NCBI GenBank assembly: GCA_000435635.1
Contig: FR882151.1
Coordinates: 5,439 to 69,438, forward strand
DNA length: 64,000 bases
Source: Prevotella sp. CAG:1320
Lineage (GTDB): Bacteria; Bacteroidota; Bacteroidia; Bacteroidales; Bacteroidaceae
Direction of reading: 5' to 3'
The first letter of the stretch is position 1; each line of letters begins with the position of its first letter. This document shows positions 1-8,161 of the stretch, piece after piece. Position numbers and translations under genes: made by a program. The notes under the pieces were generated by a model, which worked only from the letters and a program-made list of their open reading frames with translations, ran no database searches and was not told the DNA's origin.

Positions 1-2877
1 GAGGTTTACATGACCGCCTATCCCCGCTTGAAGGACGACAACGGAAAGACGGACACGGAAAGGGACTGGGAAGACATCATGCCCATACGCCAATGGCTCT
101 ACCAGACTCCCGAGCAGATACTCATCAAAGCCTCCAACGGAGCCAGCGACTTCGGCAACAAGTTCGGCCAACCCCTCATCACCGGCTCACTGCTCACCTT
201 CGAGCATGAGGAGAACGGCGAGAAGTACGCCTACGACAAGGTCATCATGCTGGCAGGAGGCGTGGGCTACGGCAAGAAACGCGACTGCCTGAAGAAAGAG
301 CCGCAACCCGGCAACAAGGTAGTGGTGGTAGGCGGCGACAACTACCGCATTGGCTTGGGCGGCGGTTCGGTCTCCTCCGTGGACACGGGACGCTACAGCA
401 GCGGCATTGAGTTGAACGCCGTGCAGCGCGCCAATCCCGAAATGCAAAAGAGAGCCTACAACCTGGTAAGAGCCCTGGTGGAGGAAGACACCAATCCCGT
501 GGTGAGCATCCACGACCACGGCTCCGCTGGCCACCTGAACTGCCTCTCCGAATTGGTGGAGGAGTGCGGCGGCGAGATAGACATGAGCAAGCTGCCCATT
601 GGCGACAAGACACTTTCCGCCAAGGAAATCATCGCCAACGAGAGCCAGGAACGCATGGGACTGCTCATCGACGAGAAACACATAGAGCACGTGCAGCGCA
701 TCGCCGAGCGCGAGAGAGCACCGATGTACGTAGTGGGACAGACTACGGGCGACGCCCATTTCTGCTTCAAGCAAGCTGACGGCGTGAAGCCTTTCGACCT
801 GGACGTGGCCCAGATGTTCGGCCACTCACCCAAGACAGTGATGGTAGACAAGAGCGTGGAGCGTCACTACGAGTGCGTCTCCTATGACCAGGCGCAATTG
901 CAAGCCTACCTGGAGAGGGTGTTGCAGATGGAGGCAGTGGCCTGCAAAGACTGGTTGACCAACAAGGTAGACCGCTCGGTGACGGGCAAGATAGCCCGCC
1001 AGCAAGCGCAAGGCCCCCTGCAATTGCCTTTGTCAGACTGTGGCGTAGTAGCCCTGGACTATCGTGGAAAGAGCGGTATCGCCACCGCGCTGGGTCACGC
1101 CCCGCAAGCGGGACTGGCCAATCCGCAGGCAGGAAGCGTGCTCTCCGTGGCCGAGGCATTGACCAACATCGTGTGGGCTCCCTTGGCCGACGGCATGCAG
1201 AGCCTCAGCCTCTCCGCGAACTGGATGTGGCCTTGCCGCTCGCAAGAGGGCGAGGATGCCCGCCTGTATAGCGCGGTGGAGGCGTTGAGCGACTTCTGTC
1301 GCGCCATCGGGGTAAACGTGCCCACGGGCAAGGACTCCCTCTCCATGACACAGCAATACCCCAACGGTGAGAAAATCATCGCCCCTGGCACGGTCATCGT
1401 GAGCGCGGGCGGCGAAGTCTCCGACGTGAAGAAGGTGGTAAGCCCCGTCATCGTGAACGACAAGAACTCCAGCCTCTACCATATAGACTTCAGTTTCGAC
1501 GAGATGAAGCTGGGCGGCAGCGCCTTCGCCCAAAGCCTGGGCAAGGTGGGAGATGATGTCCCCACGGTGAAAAACCCCAACTACTTCGTGGATTGCTTCA
1601 ACGCCATACAGGAGCTCATCAACCGCGGCTGGGTAATGGCAGGCCACGACATCAGCGCGGGCGGTCTGGTGACCACGCTGCTGGAGATGACTTTCGCCAA
1701 TACCGAAGGCGGCATCAAGGTCAATCTGCACGACATGGAGGGAGAAGACCTGGTGAAGCTGCTCTTCAGCGAGAACCCCGGCGTCATCATCCAAGTGAGC
1801 GACAAGCACAAGGAAGAACTGAAGAAGTTCCTGGATGACGAGGGAGTGGGCTACGCCAAGATAGGTTATCCCACGCCCAAGGAGCGCAAGCTGGTGGTGA
1901 AGAAGAACGAGCAGGAGGTGTCATTCGACATCGACGGGCTGCGAGACAAGTGGTATAAGACTTCCTATCTGCTGGATCGCAAGCAAAGCATGAACGGCAT
2001 GGCGAAGAAACGCTACACCAACTACAAGAAACAGCCGCTGGAGGTATGCTTCAACGACAACTTCAAGGGAACTTTGTCCAGCTACGGCATCAGCGCGAAC
2101 CGCCGCAAACCCTCTGGGGTAAGGGCTGCCATCATCAGGGAGAAAGGCACCAACGGTGACCGCGAGATGGCCTACGCGCTCTATCTGGCGGGCTTCGACG
2201 TGAAAGACGTGATGATGACCGACCTCATCAGCGGACGGGAGACGCTGGAAGACATTAACATGATAGTCTTCTGCGGCGGCTTCTCCAACTCCGACGTGCT
2301 GGGAAGCGCCAAGGGTTGGGCAGGTGCCTTCCTCTACAACCCCAAGGCCAAGGAGGCGCTCGACAAGTTCTACGCCCGCGAGGACACGCTATCACTGGGT
2401 ATCTGCAATGGTTGCCAGTTGATGGTGGAACTGAATCTCATCAACCCGGAGCACAAACACCGCTCCCACCTTTGCCACAACACCAGCCACAAGTTTGAGA
2501 GCGCTTTCCTGGGACTCTCTATTCCCAAGAACAACAGCGTGATGTTCGGCTCGCTGAGCGGCAACAAGCTGGGCGTGTGGGTGGCCCACGGAGAAGGACG
2601 CTTCTACCTGCCCGAACCCGAAGACCACTACAACATCGTGGCTAAATACAACTACGCGGAGTATCCAGGCAATCCCAACGGAAGCGACTACAACGTGGCG
2701 GGCATTTGCTCGGCTGACGGCCGTCACCTCTGCATGATGCCCCACTTGGAACGCGCCTTCTTCCCCTGGCAGAACGCCTGGTATCCCGCTGACCGCAAGA
2801 ATGACGAGGTGACGCCCTGGATAGAGGCCTTCGTCAACGCACGCAAGTGGGTAGAGAAACACGCGAAGAAATCATAA
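1..2877 (+). CDS. purL: Phosphoribosylformylglycinamidine synthase, 5'-truncated
   Basis: Large-type FGAM synthase, the ATP- and glutamine-dependent fourth step of purine synthesis, in the cytoplasm. The reading frame is open from base 1 (the codons before the first ATG at 10 are in frame), so the N-terminus lies outside the window. About 958 residues are visible; the family usually has 1200-1300. The visible part contains the FGAM synthetase (AIR-synthase-like) domains and the C-terminal glutamine amidotransferase, with GICNGCQ (nucleophile Cys about residue 802 of the visible part) and the PHLERAFFPWQ segment supplying the His-Glu pair. The stop codon overlaps the ATG of the next gene by one base (TAATG), so translation is probably coupled to the chromate transporter genes. 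Identity is secure; only the 5' end is missing. Confidence 0.97.
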   Translation, partial: EVYMTAYPRLKDDNGKTDTERDWEDIMPIRQWLYQTPEQILIKASNGASDFGNKFGQPLITGSLLTFEHEENGEKYAYDKVIMLAGGVGYGKKRDCLKKEPQPGNKVVVVGGDNYRIGLGGGSVSSVDTGRYSSGIELNAVQRANPEMQKRAYNLVRALVEEDTNPVVSIHDHGSAGHLNCLSELVEECGGEIDMSKLPIGDKTLSAKEIIANESQERMGLLIDEKHIEHVQRIAERERAPMYVVGQTTGDAHFCFKQADGVKPFDLDVAQMFGHSPKTVMVDKSVERHYECVSYDQAQLQAYLERVLQMEAVACKDWLTNKVDRSVTGKIARQQAQGPLQLPLSDCGVVALDYRGKSGIATALGHAPQAGLANPQAGSVLSVAEALTNIVWAPLADGMQSLSLSANWMWPCRSQEGEDARLYSAVEALSDFCRAIGVNVPTGKDSLSMTQQYPNGEKIIAPGTVIVSAGGEVSDVKKVVSPVIVNDKNSSLYHIDFSFDEMKLGGSAFAQSLGKVGDDVPTVKNPNYFVDCFNAIQELINRGWVMAGHDISAGGLVTTLLEMTFANTEGGIKVNLHDMEGEDLVKLLFSENPGVIIQVSDKHKEELKKFLDDEGVGYAKIGYPTPKERKLVVKKNEQEVSFDIDGLRDKWYKTSYLLDRKQSMNGMAKKRYTNYKKQPLEVCFNDNFKGTLSSYGISANRRKPSGVRAAIIREKGTNGDREMAYALYLAGFDVKDVMMTDLISGRETLEDINMIVFCGGFSNSDVLGSAKGWAGAFLYNPKAKEALDKFYAREDTLSLGICNGCQLMVELNLINPEHKHRSHLCHNTSHKFESAFLGLSIPKNNSVMFGSLSGNKLGVWVAHGEGRFYLPEPEDHYNIVAKYNYAEYPGNPNGSDYNVAGICSADGRHLCMMPHLERAFFPWQNAWYPADRKNDEVTPWIEAFVNARKWVEKHAKKS

Positions 2878-3449
2878 TGGAGCAAACCGCTAATCATGAA
2901 CAGGGCAACCTATACGTTGCCCTGTTCAAGACTTTCTTCAAGATAGGCATGGTCACCTTTGGCGGTGGCTACGCCATGATACCCATGATAGAGGCCGAGA
3001 TAGTAGACCGATACAAATGGGTAAAGAAAGAGGAGTTCCTGGACTTGATAGCCATCGCGCAAAGCTGCCCTGGCGTTTTCGCCATCAATATCAGCACCTT
3101 CATAGGCTACAAGTTGCGCAAGACACCAGCCGCCATCGTGGCGAGCGTGGCCACTGCCCTGCCCTCTTTTCTCATTATCTTGCTGATAGCCATGTTCTTC
3201 CACCAGTTCAGCGAGAACAAGATAGTGGCGGCGGCCTTTGCCGGCATCCGCCCCGCCGTGGTGGCACTGATAGCCGTGCCTACCTTCAACCTGGCCAAAA
3301 GCGCGAAGATAAACCTGGCCAACTGTTGGATACCTATCCTTTGCGCCTTGGCCATCTGGATTGTGGGCGTGAATCCCATTTGGGTCATCATCGCGGCGGC
3401 CATCGGCGGCTATATCTATGGACAATTCATACAACCCACGGAACACTAA
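2877..3449 (+). CDS. chrA: Chromate transporter, first half-protein (CHR family)
   Basis: A 190-residue polytopic inner-membrane protein of the short-chain CHR family, which works as a pair of homologous half-proteins that export chromate or a related oxyanion. The N-terminal part carries the family signature FGGGYAMIP followed by a proline/glycine-rich SCPGVFAIN segment; about six hydrophobic helices follow. The ATG at 2877 is chosen over the upstream in-frame ATG at 2847 because the latter lies inside purL, while 2877 overlaps the purL stop by one base. The second half-protein starts 12 bases downstream. True substrate in this organism is unknown; chromate is the family label. Confidence 0.9.
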   Translation: MEQTANHEQGNLYVALFKTFFKIGMVTFGGGYAMIPMIEAEIVDRYKWVKKEEFLDLIAIAQSCPGVFAINISTFIGYKLRKTPAAIVASVATALPSFLIILLIAMFFHQFSENKIVAAAFAGIRPAVVALIAVPTFNLAKSAKINLANCWIPILCALAIWIVGVNPIWVIIAAAIGGYIYGQFIQPTEH

Positions 3450-3461
3450 CCGAGAGAAAAG

Positions 3462-4034
3462 ATGATATTCCTGCAACTATTCCTCACCTTCTTCCAGATA
3501 GGTTTGTTTGGCTTCGGTGGTGGATATGCCATGATTTCCCTTATCCAGGGACAAGTGGTGAGCCTGCACCACTGGATGACCATGGGTGAATTCACCGACG
3601 TGGTGGCTATCTCGCAGATGACTCCCGGCCCCGTGGGCATCAACATGGCCACCTATTGCGGCTATACCGCCGTACACAACGCGGGCTTTTCCACCGGCAT
3701 GTCCATACTGGGAAGTGCCACGGCTACGTTTGCGCTGGTATTGCCCTCGGTCACGCTAATGATCTTGATCAGCAAGATGTTCATGAAATACATGCACACC
3801 CACATGGTGCAAAGCCTCTTCCTGGGGTTGCGCCCCGCTGTGGTGGGTCTGTTGGCGGCGGCTACCTTGTTGCTGCTTTCCGCCGAGAACTTCAGCGACC
3901 TTGACCATCCTTGGCAGTTCTTCATCTCCGTGGCACTCTTCGTGGCCACGTTCATCGGCACCAAGGTAATGCACATCAACCCCATCCGCATGATAGTCTA
4001 TGCCGCCGTGGCGGGAGTTCTCCTGCTCTACTGA
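3462..4034 (+). CDS. chrA: Chromate transporter, second half-protein (CHR family)
   Basis: A 190-residue partner of the preceding half-protein. It has the same signature (FGGGYAMIS, then SQMTPGPVGINMATYCGY) and a similar hydrophobic helix pattern, ending at a tyrosine. In long-chain ChrA the two halves are fused; here they are separate adjacent genes with a 12-base gap, the usual bicistronic arrangement of short-chain CHR proteins. The membrane pair probably assembles as a heterodimer. The gene ends the purL transcription unit; the next gene is on the other strand. Confidence 0.9.
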   Translation: MIFLQLFLTFFQIGLFGFGGGYAMISLIQGQVVSLHHWMTMGEFTDVVAISQMTPGPVGINMATYCGYTAVHNAGFSTGMSILGSATATFALVLPSVTLMILISKMFMKYMHTHMVQSLFLGLRPAVVGLLAAATLLLLSAENFSDLDHPWQFFISVALFVATFIGTKVMHINPIRMIVYAAVAGVLLLY

Positions 4035-4112
4035 GGAGCAACATGACAACATCATATACTCTATAAATTAGTATTAGCACATTTTATAGTATTCCCCGAA
4101 AAGTCAGAAACA

Positions 4113-4182
4113 CATTCTCGCATCTCTATAAGCGGAACCTGTCAATTAAAGGACACCATCTGCCTATCGAGATGCGAGAATG
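4113..4182. repeat. 14-bp perfect inverted repeat with 42-nt loop
   Basis: CATTCTCGCATCTC at 4113-4126 is exactly reverse-complemented at 4169-4182. It lies in the 311-bp gap between the convergent chrA pair and the GH43 gene. It could fold as a transcript end for the purL-chrA unit, but there is no T-run directly after the stem. No gene is seen in the gap. Confidence 0.6.
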
Positions 4183-4290
4183 CGTTTTACGCCCCCTCTT
4201 CATTGACCCCAAGGACAACACCCTGTGTTACCATAGGCAATTGAGGTTTGCCACATCGTGGATACCTTACAAGGCGAAAATAAACAGAAA

Positions 4291-4318
4291 GGGCGAGAAG
4301 CCATTGTGCTTCTCGCCC
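4291..4318 (-). terminator. Intrinsic terminator of the GH43 gene
   Basis: A 10-bp perfect stem GGGCGAGAAG/CTTCTCGCCC with an 8-nt loop lies 27 bases past the stop codon of the minus-strand GH43 gene. On that strand it is followed by a T-rich run (TTTCTGTTTATTTTC). Confidence 0.85.
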
Positions 4319-4345
4319 CAAGATTGTATCATATGGGATAACAAC

Positions 4346-6421
4346 TTACTCCGTCAAGTTAACGGTGTAGGTCTTCACCACTCCCTTGTAGTCAAACTTC
4401 ACGATGGCCTTGCCAGTCCTGGAGGTGGGCTGCACAATGTCAATCTTCACGTCACCATTGGATGCGACCGCATTAGCTTTCACCTTGGGGATGTTGGTTC
4501 CCGCAGGCAGTTTGTAGTTCACCTCATATTGATCATAGCCAGAATAACCATTCTCGTGAGTGAAGCGAACGGGCGTAGCGGGCAATAACACACCTTGGCC
4601 ATCCACCTGGATGCTGATCGTTGGCGGAGCAGGATAAGTCATCTTCTTGCCATCCGCACTGAAGCCCAAGCCAAGGAATACGCACGCCTGCTCTTCGGCA
4701 TCACCTTCCACTTTCAGGAAGATCGCATGCTTTTTGTCTACGCCTTTCAAAGCCTTGGTCACGTCAAGCGTATATTGTGTAATCTTCTTGTCGGCATTGG
4801 CGGGTACACTGATTTCACCGAGTTTCTTACCCTTCCACGTGGCGTTGTCCCAAGGGCCATCCAACCAAACGCTCACCTTGAACGCCTTGTCGGTGGTGGG
4901 CACGAGGAAGAGGTTGAAAGAAGTCTTCTTATGCGCCTTTACACCCGCGAAAGGTTTCAGGCCAAGAGTAGCCTTATCCAGACCTCCAAAGCCGAAGTAC
5001 TTGAAGCCCACGATGTCGTTGCCCTTCATCAAGATAGGCATGTTGTTGTCCCAGATGTCCCAAGAGTCTTGCTGGCTGCCCACGTTGGAAAGGTAGCAAG
5101 CGTAACCCGCGGAATAATACTTATAGGGATCCATACCAAATACCTGGAAGCCTTCTGAGGTGACCTCGGCACCCGTATAAACGTTGCCATTGGCTGCCTT
5201 GGCCTGCCAAACCTGGTCGGGAGCGTAGGGGTCAAAACCTGTGATGGTCACCTTTCCGCCTTCCGCTACAGGCTTCTCATCGCACACGATCTTAACAGGA
5301 GCCACCATAGCCTGGCGGGCAAAGCCGAAGCCACGAGGAGGACGGTGATAGAACACGTACCACTGGCCATTGATTTCCTGCAAACTGCCGTGAGTATTGT
5401 GAGCGGCGTTGGTGCAAACCAACTGGCTGCCGTCCTCGCTGAGCACTACGCCACGAGAGTCTACCAATACACCGCCGCTGCGCCAAGGACCTAAAGGACT
5501 GTCGCCATAAGCATAGCGCAAGGTGGAGTTGGTGCTGCCCAAGCCATAGTCAGGGCCGGAATAGCCGGAGAATATCATGACATACTTATTGCCCACCTTG
5601 CGGATGGAGGAAGCCTCGAAGAAGTTGAAGTCCTCGGGCTTCTGACCCTTGTAGAGAGCGGGGTACTCAGTGCCCTTGGGGTCGCGAATCGCGCCATAAC
5701 GCAAGCTGGCGGGGATGAAATAAGGGATAATCTCAGTGCCCGGCCTTACGGAATACATCGTGTTTTGGTCAAGCTGGGCAGCGGAAGAACGCTGGAAACC
5801 CCAGAAGCCATAAGCGCGGAAGCCTATGTTGTAGTCAGGGTCTGACTTGTCAGTGATTTGCTCCACATAGATGGAAGGGTCGAAGCCCAATACGCTACCA
5901 GGCACTGTGCTCTTGCCGTCCTCAGTCAAGTTGATGGGAGTGAAGGGACCATCAGGCCTTGTGCCCTTGCACACCATAGCCTCGCGGCGAGGACCGCGGC
6001 TGTGGGGATAGAGGTAATACTCACGGGTGCCATCGGGACGATTGACTTCCACCAAGTCAGGGGCATACATGATATCCCACTGCCCATCCACTTGGTAGGT
6101 GAAGATAGGACCTTCATCCCTCCACTGGGTAAGATCCTCCACGGGCGCGGACCACATGCGAATATCCGCGCCACAATACTGATTGAAGCTAAGATCGTGA
6201 GAGCCTATGATATAGGCACGATACTTACCAGGGTTGTCTGGGTCTTCAAACACGCGAGGCTCTCCATCGGGTAAGTGTTCCCACAAAGGCAGGTAAGGGT
6301 TACCTGTGCCGATGGGCGTGATGTCACCATCACTCGCGTTGGCTGCGTTGACCGGTTGCCCTGTCCAGGCAGCCAGTCCCAGCGCCAAGGCAAGTGTTGT
6401 TTTCAGGATAGGTAATTTCAT
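4346..6421 (-). CDS. Secreted glycoside hydrolase family 43 protein, multidomain
   Basis: A 691-residue exported five-bladed-propeller hydrolase. A signal peptide covers roughly residues 1-26 (hydrophobic stretch TTLALALGLAAW, then PVNAA). The GH43 catalytic domain spans about 40-390. Likely catalytic residues are Asp60 in RVFEDP (base), Asp181 in GFDPS (pKa modulator) and Glu269 in FFEASS (acid). The C-terminal 300 residues form a carbohydrate-binding-like beta-sandwich (about 410-590) and a final Ig-like domain. GH43 enzymes act mostly on alpha-L-arabinofuranosides or beta-xylosides; the exact subfamily is not certain. It has its own promoter (6496-6503) and terminator, so it is a monocistronic satellite of the arabinose-polymer locus. 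Confidence 0.85.
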   Translation of the reverse strand: MKLPILKTTLALALGLAAWTGQPVNAANASDGDITPIGTGNPYLPLWEHLPDGEPRVFEDPDNPGKYRAYIIGSHDLSFNQYCGADIRMWSAPVEDLTQWRDEGPIFTYQVDGQWDIMYAPDLVEVNRPDGTREYYLYPHSRGPRREAMVCKGTRPDGPFTPINLTEDGKSTVPGSVLGFDPSIYVEQITDKSDPDYNIGFRAYGFWGFQRSSAAQLDQNTMYSVRPGTEIIPYFIPASLRYGAIRDPKGTEYPALYKGQKPEDFNFFEASSIRKVGNKYVMIFSGYSGPDYGLGSTNSTLRYAYGDSPLGPWRSGGVLVDSRGVVLSEDGSQLVCTNAAHNTHGSLQEINGQWYVFYHRPPRGFGFARQAMVAPVKIVCDEKPVAEGGKVTITGFDPYAPDQVWQAKAANGNVYTGAEVTSEGFQVFGMDPYKYYSAGYACYLSNVGSQQDSWDIWDNNMPILMKGNDIVGFKYFGFGGLDKATLGLKPFAGVKAHKKTSFNLFLVPTTDKAFKVSVWLDGPWDNATWKGKKLGEISVPANADKKITQYTLDVTKALKGVDKKHAIFLKVEGDAEEQACVFLGLGFSADGKKMTYPAPPTISIQVDGQGVLLPATPVRFTHENGYSGYDQYEVNYKLPAGTNIPKVKANAVASNGDVKIDIVQPTSRTGKAIVKFDYKGVVKTYTVNLTE

Positions 6422-6495
6422 AGTTGATTGTTGTTAAGAATGTCCAAAAAATCCGCTGTCTGGAGATGCGTTCCCCAAACACGTATTTCTGAATG

Positions 6496-6503
6496 CAAAG
6501 ATA
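6496..6503 (-). promoter_or_regulatory. Bacteroidetes -7 promoter element
   Basis: On the minus strand this reads TATCTTTG, matching TAnnTTTG, 75 bases upstream of the GH43 start codon at 6421. Confidence 0.6.
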
Positions 6504-6585
6504 AGTTTTTTAGGCTGAACGGGCTTTCGCTTCTGTATCATAAACGTTTGCCCACGTAACAATTTGGCGTTTAAGTCCACCTTCG

Positions 6586-7809
6586 CTAACCCTTATTCAC
6601 CTTGGCGGGGCGGATATTGGGCAGGAACACTGCGATGACGCCCAGCCAGGGGAGCCACGTGCTGACATGGAAAATGAACTCTATGCTGGTCTTGTCCGCC
6701 AGCCAACCAAAGAAGGCGGAGCCTATGCCGCCCAGGCCGAACATCAGGCCGAAGAACACGCCGGCTATCATGCCCACCTTGTCGGGCTTGAGGTCGGTGG
6801 CGTAGACCACGATGGCCGAGAAGGCCGAGGCGATAATCAGGCCAGAAAGGATGGCCATCAGAATCGTGAGCGGCAGGTTGAGATAAGGCATCAGCATGGT
6901 GAAAGGCGCGGCGCCAAGTATGGAGAAGAGGATGACATACTTGCGCCCATACCTGTCGCCCAGGAAACCTCCGAAGAGCGTGCCGGCCGCGAAGGCGGCG
7001 AGATAGCCGAAGAGGCAGAGCTGCGACTGCTGCACGGAGATGTGGAAGCGCTCGATGAGGAAGAACGTGAAATAGCTGGTCATACAGGCGTTGAAGAAAT
7101 ACTTGGAGAATATCAGCACCACCAGTATCCACAACGCCCAACGCACCTGCCGCCCCGCGAGGTGGCTGACGGCGGCCTTGCGGGCTTGCTGTATCCGCCC
7201 CCACTGCGCCAACATGGCGCTGTACCAAGCGCCTACCCGCACCAATATCAAGGAAGCCAGCAAGGCCGCCGCGGCAAACCACCCCACGGCGCGCTGGCCA
7301 TGGGGCAGCACGATGACGGCCGCCAAGAGCGGCCCGATGGCGCTGCCGCCGTTGCCGCCCACCTGGAAGATGGACTGCGCCAGGCTCTTGCGTCCGCCCG
7401 AGGCCATCTGCGCCACGCGGGAAGCCTCGGGATGGAACACCGAGGAGCCGCATCCTATCAAGGCCACGGAGAGCAGGATGGCATAGAAATGGTCGGAGAA
7501 AGCCAGGGCCAGGAGCCCCGCCAGCGTGAAGCACATGCCCAAGGAAAGGGAATAGGGCCGCGGGTGGCGGTCGGCGTAAAGCCCTATGAAGGGCTGGAAG
7601 ATGGAGGAGGTCATCTGGAACACCAGCGTGATGACACCTATCTGGGCGAACGTGAGCCCCAGGTGGTCCTTGATGATGGGATACATGGCCGGGATGACGG
7701 ACTGCATCATGTCGTTGAGCAAATGGCAAAAGCCTACGGCGAACAATACGGCGAAGGCCGTCTCCGCCTTCACGTGGGGGTGTCCCTTCAGTTTCTCTAT
7801 GATTCTCAT
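6586..7809 (-). CDS. MFS transporter, fosmidomycin-resistance (Fsr)-like
   Basis: A 407-residue inner-membrane protein with about 12 hydrophobic helices. The motif GFCHLLNDMMQSVIPAMYP near the N-terminus, LYADRHPRPYSL between helices 2 and 3, and GGFLGDRYGRKYVI in the second half are typical of Fsr-like major facilitator efflux pumps. The frame stays open to 8088, but the upstream 93 codons are translated tandem repeats (see 7914-8133), so the ATG at 7809 (MRIIEKLKGHPHV) is the start. A near-consensus -7 element (TACCTTCG) lies at 7868-7861. It is embedded in the polysaccharide locus; export or uptake of a sugar is conceivable, but the family is best known for drug efflux. Confidence 0.85.
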   Translation of the reverse strand: MRIIEKLKGHPHVKAETAFAVLFAVGFCHLLNDMMQSVIPAMYPIIKDHLGLTFAQIGVITLVFQMTSSIFQPFIGLYADRHPRPYSLSLGMCFTLAGLLALAFSDHFYAILLSVALIGCGSSVFHPEASRVAQMASGGRKSLAQSIFQVGGNGGSAIGPLLAAVIVLPHGQRAVGWFAAAALLASLILVRVGAWYSAMLAQWGRIQQARKAAVSHLAGRQVRWALWILVVLIFSKYFFNACMTSYFTFFLIERFHISVQQSQLCLFGYLAAFAAGTLFGGFLGDRYGRKYVILFSILGAAPFTMLMPYLNLPLTILMAILSGLIIASAFSAIVVYATDLKPDKVGMIAGVFFGLMFGLGGIGSAFFGWLADKTSIEFIFHVSTWLPWLGVIAVFLPNIRPAKVNKG

Positions 7810-7913
7810 GTCTGTGTTTTCGCGTCTGTTTCCGCCCACGCGGCGGGGGCTTCTCGGGCGCGAAGGTAATAAAATCCCGCCACGCGGCCAAATTTCAGCC
7901 CGCCTAACACCTG

Positions 7914-8133
7914 CGGGTAGCGCGAGAAACCCGACCGGGTAGCGCGAGAAATCCGCTCGGGTAGCGCGAGAAACCCGACCGGGCAGCGCGAGAAATCCGC
8001 TCGGGCAGCGCGAAGAATCCGACCGGGTAGCGCGAAGAATCCGCCCGGGCAGCGCGGAGAATCCGCCCGGGTAATGCGAACTGCCCAACTGGGTAGCTCG
8101 GACTATCCAGTTGGGCAGTGAAGACTATATCGC
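7914..8133. repeat. Tandem array of ten 22-bp units
   Basis: Ten consecutive units of exactly 22 bp fill most of the gap between the MFS gene start and the GH43-CBM6 stop. Early units follow CGGG(T/C)AGCGCGA then GAAA(C/T)CCGAC or ...CCGCT; the first four alternate in a 44-bp higher-order pattern. Unit junctions are dyads such as CCCGACCGGG and CCGCCCGGG. In the last units both arms change together (CCCAACTGGG, CCAGTTGGG), so the symmetry is kept while the sequence drifts. Function unknown; same 22-bp pitch as the other arrays in this window. Confidence 0.9.
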
Positions 8134-8161
8134 GAAGAGTCCCTGACGGCGGTGGCGGAGC

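Noticed and set aside
6667..7869. 400-codon open frame on the plus strand
   Set aside because: Antisense shadow of the MFS gene; low-complexity His/Glu/Gln-rich translation.
7810..8088. N-terminal extension of the MFS frame (93 extra codons)
   Set aside because: It is the translation of the 22-bp tandem array, has no resemblance to MFS N-termini, and a proper start lies at 7809.
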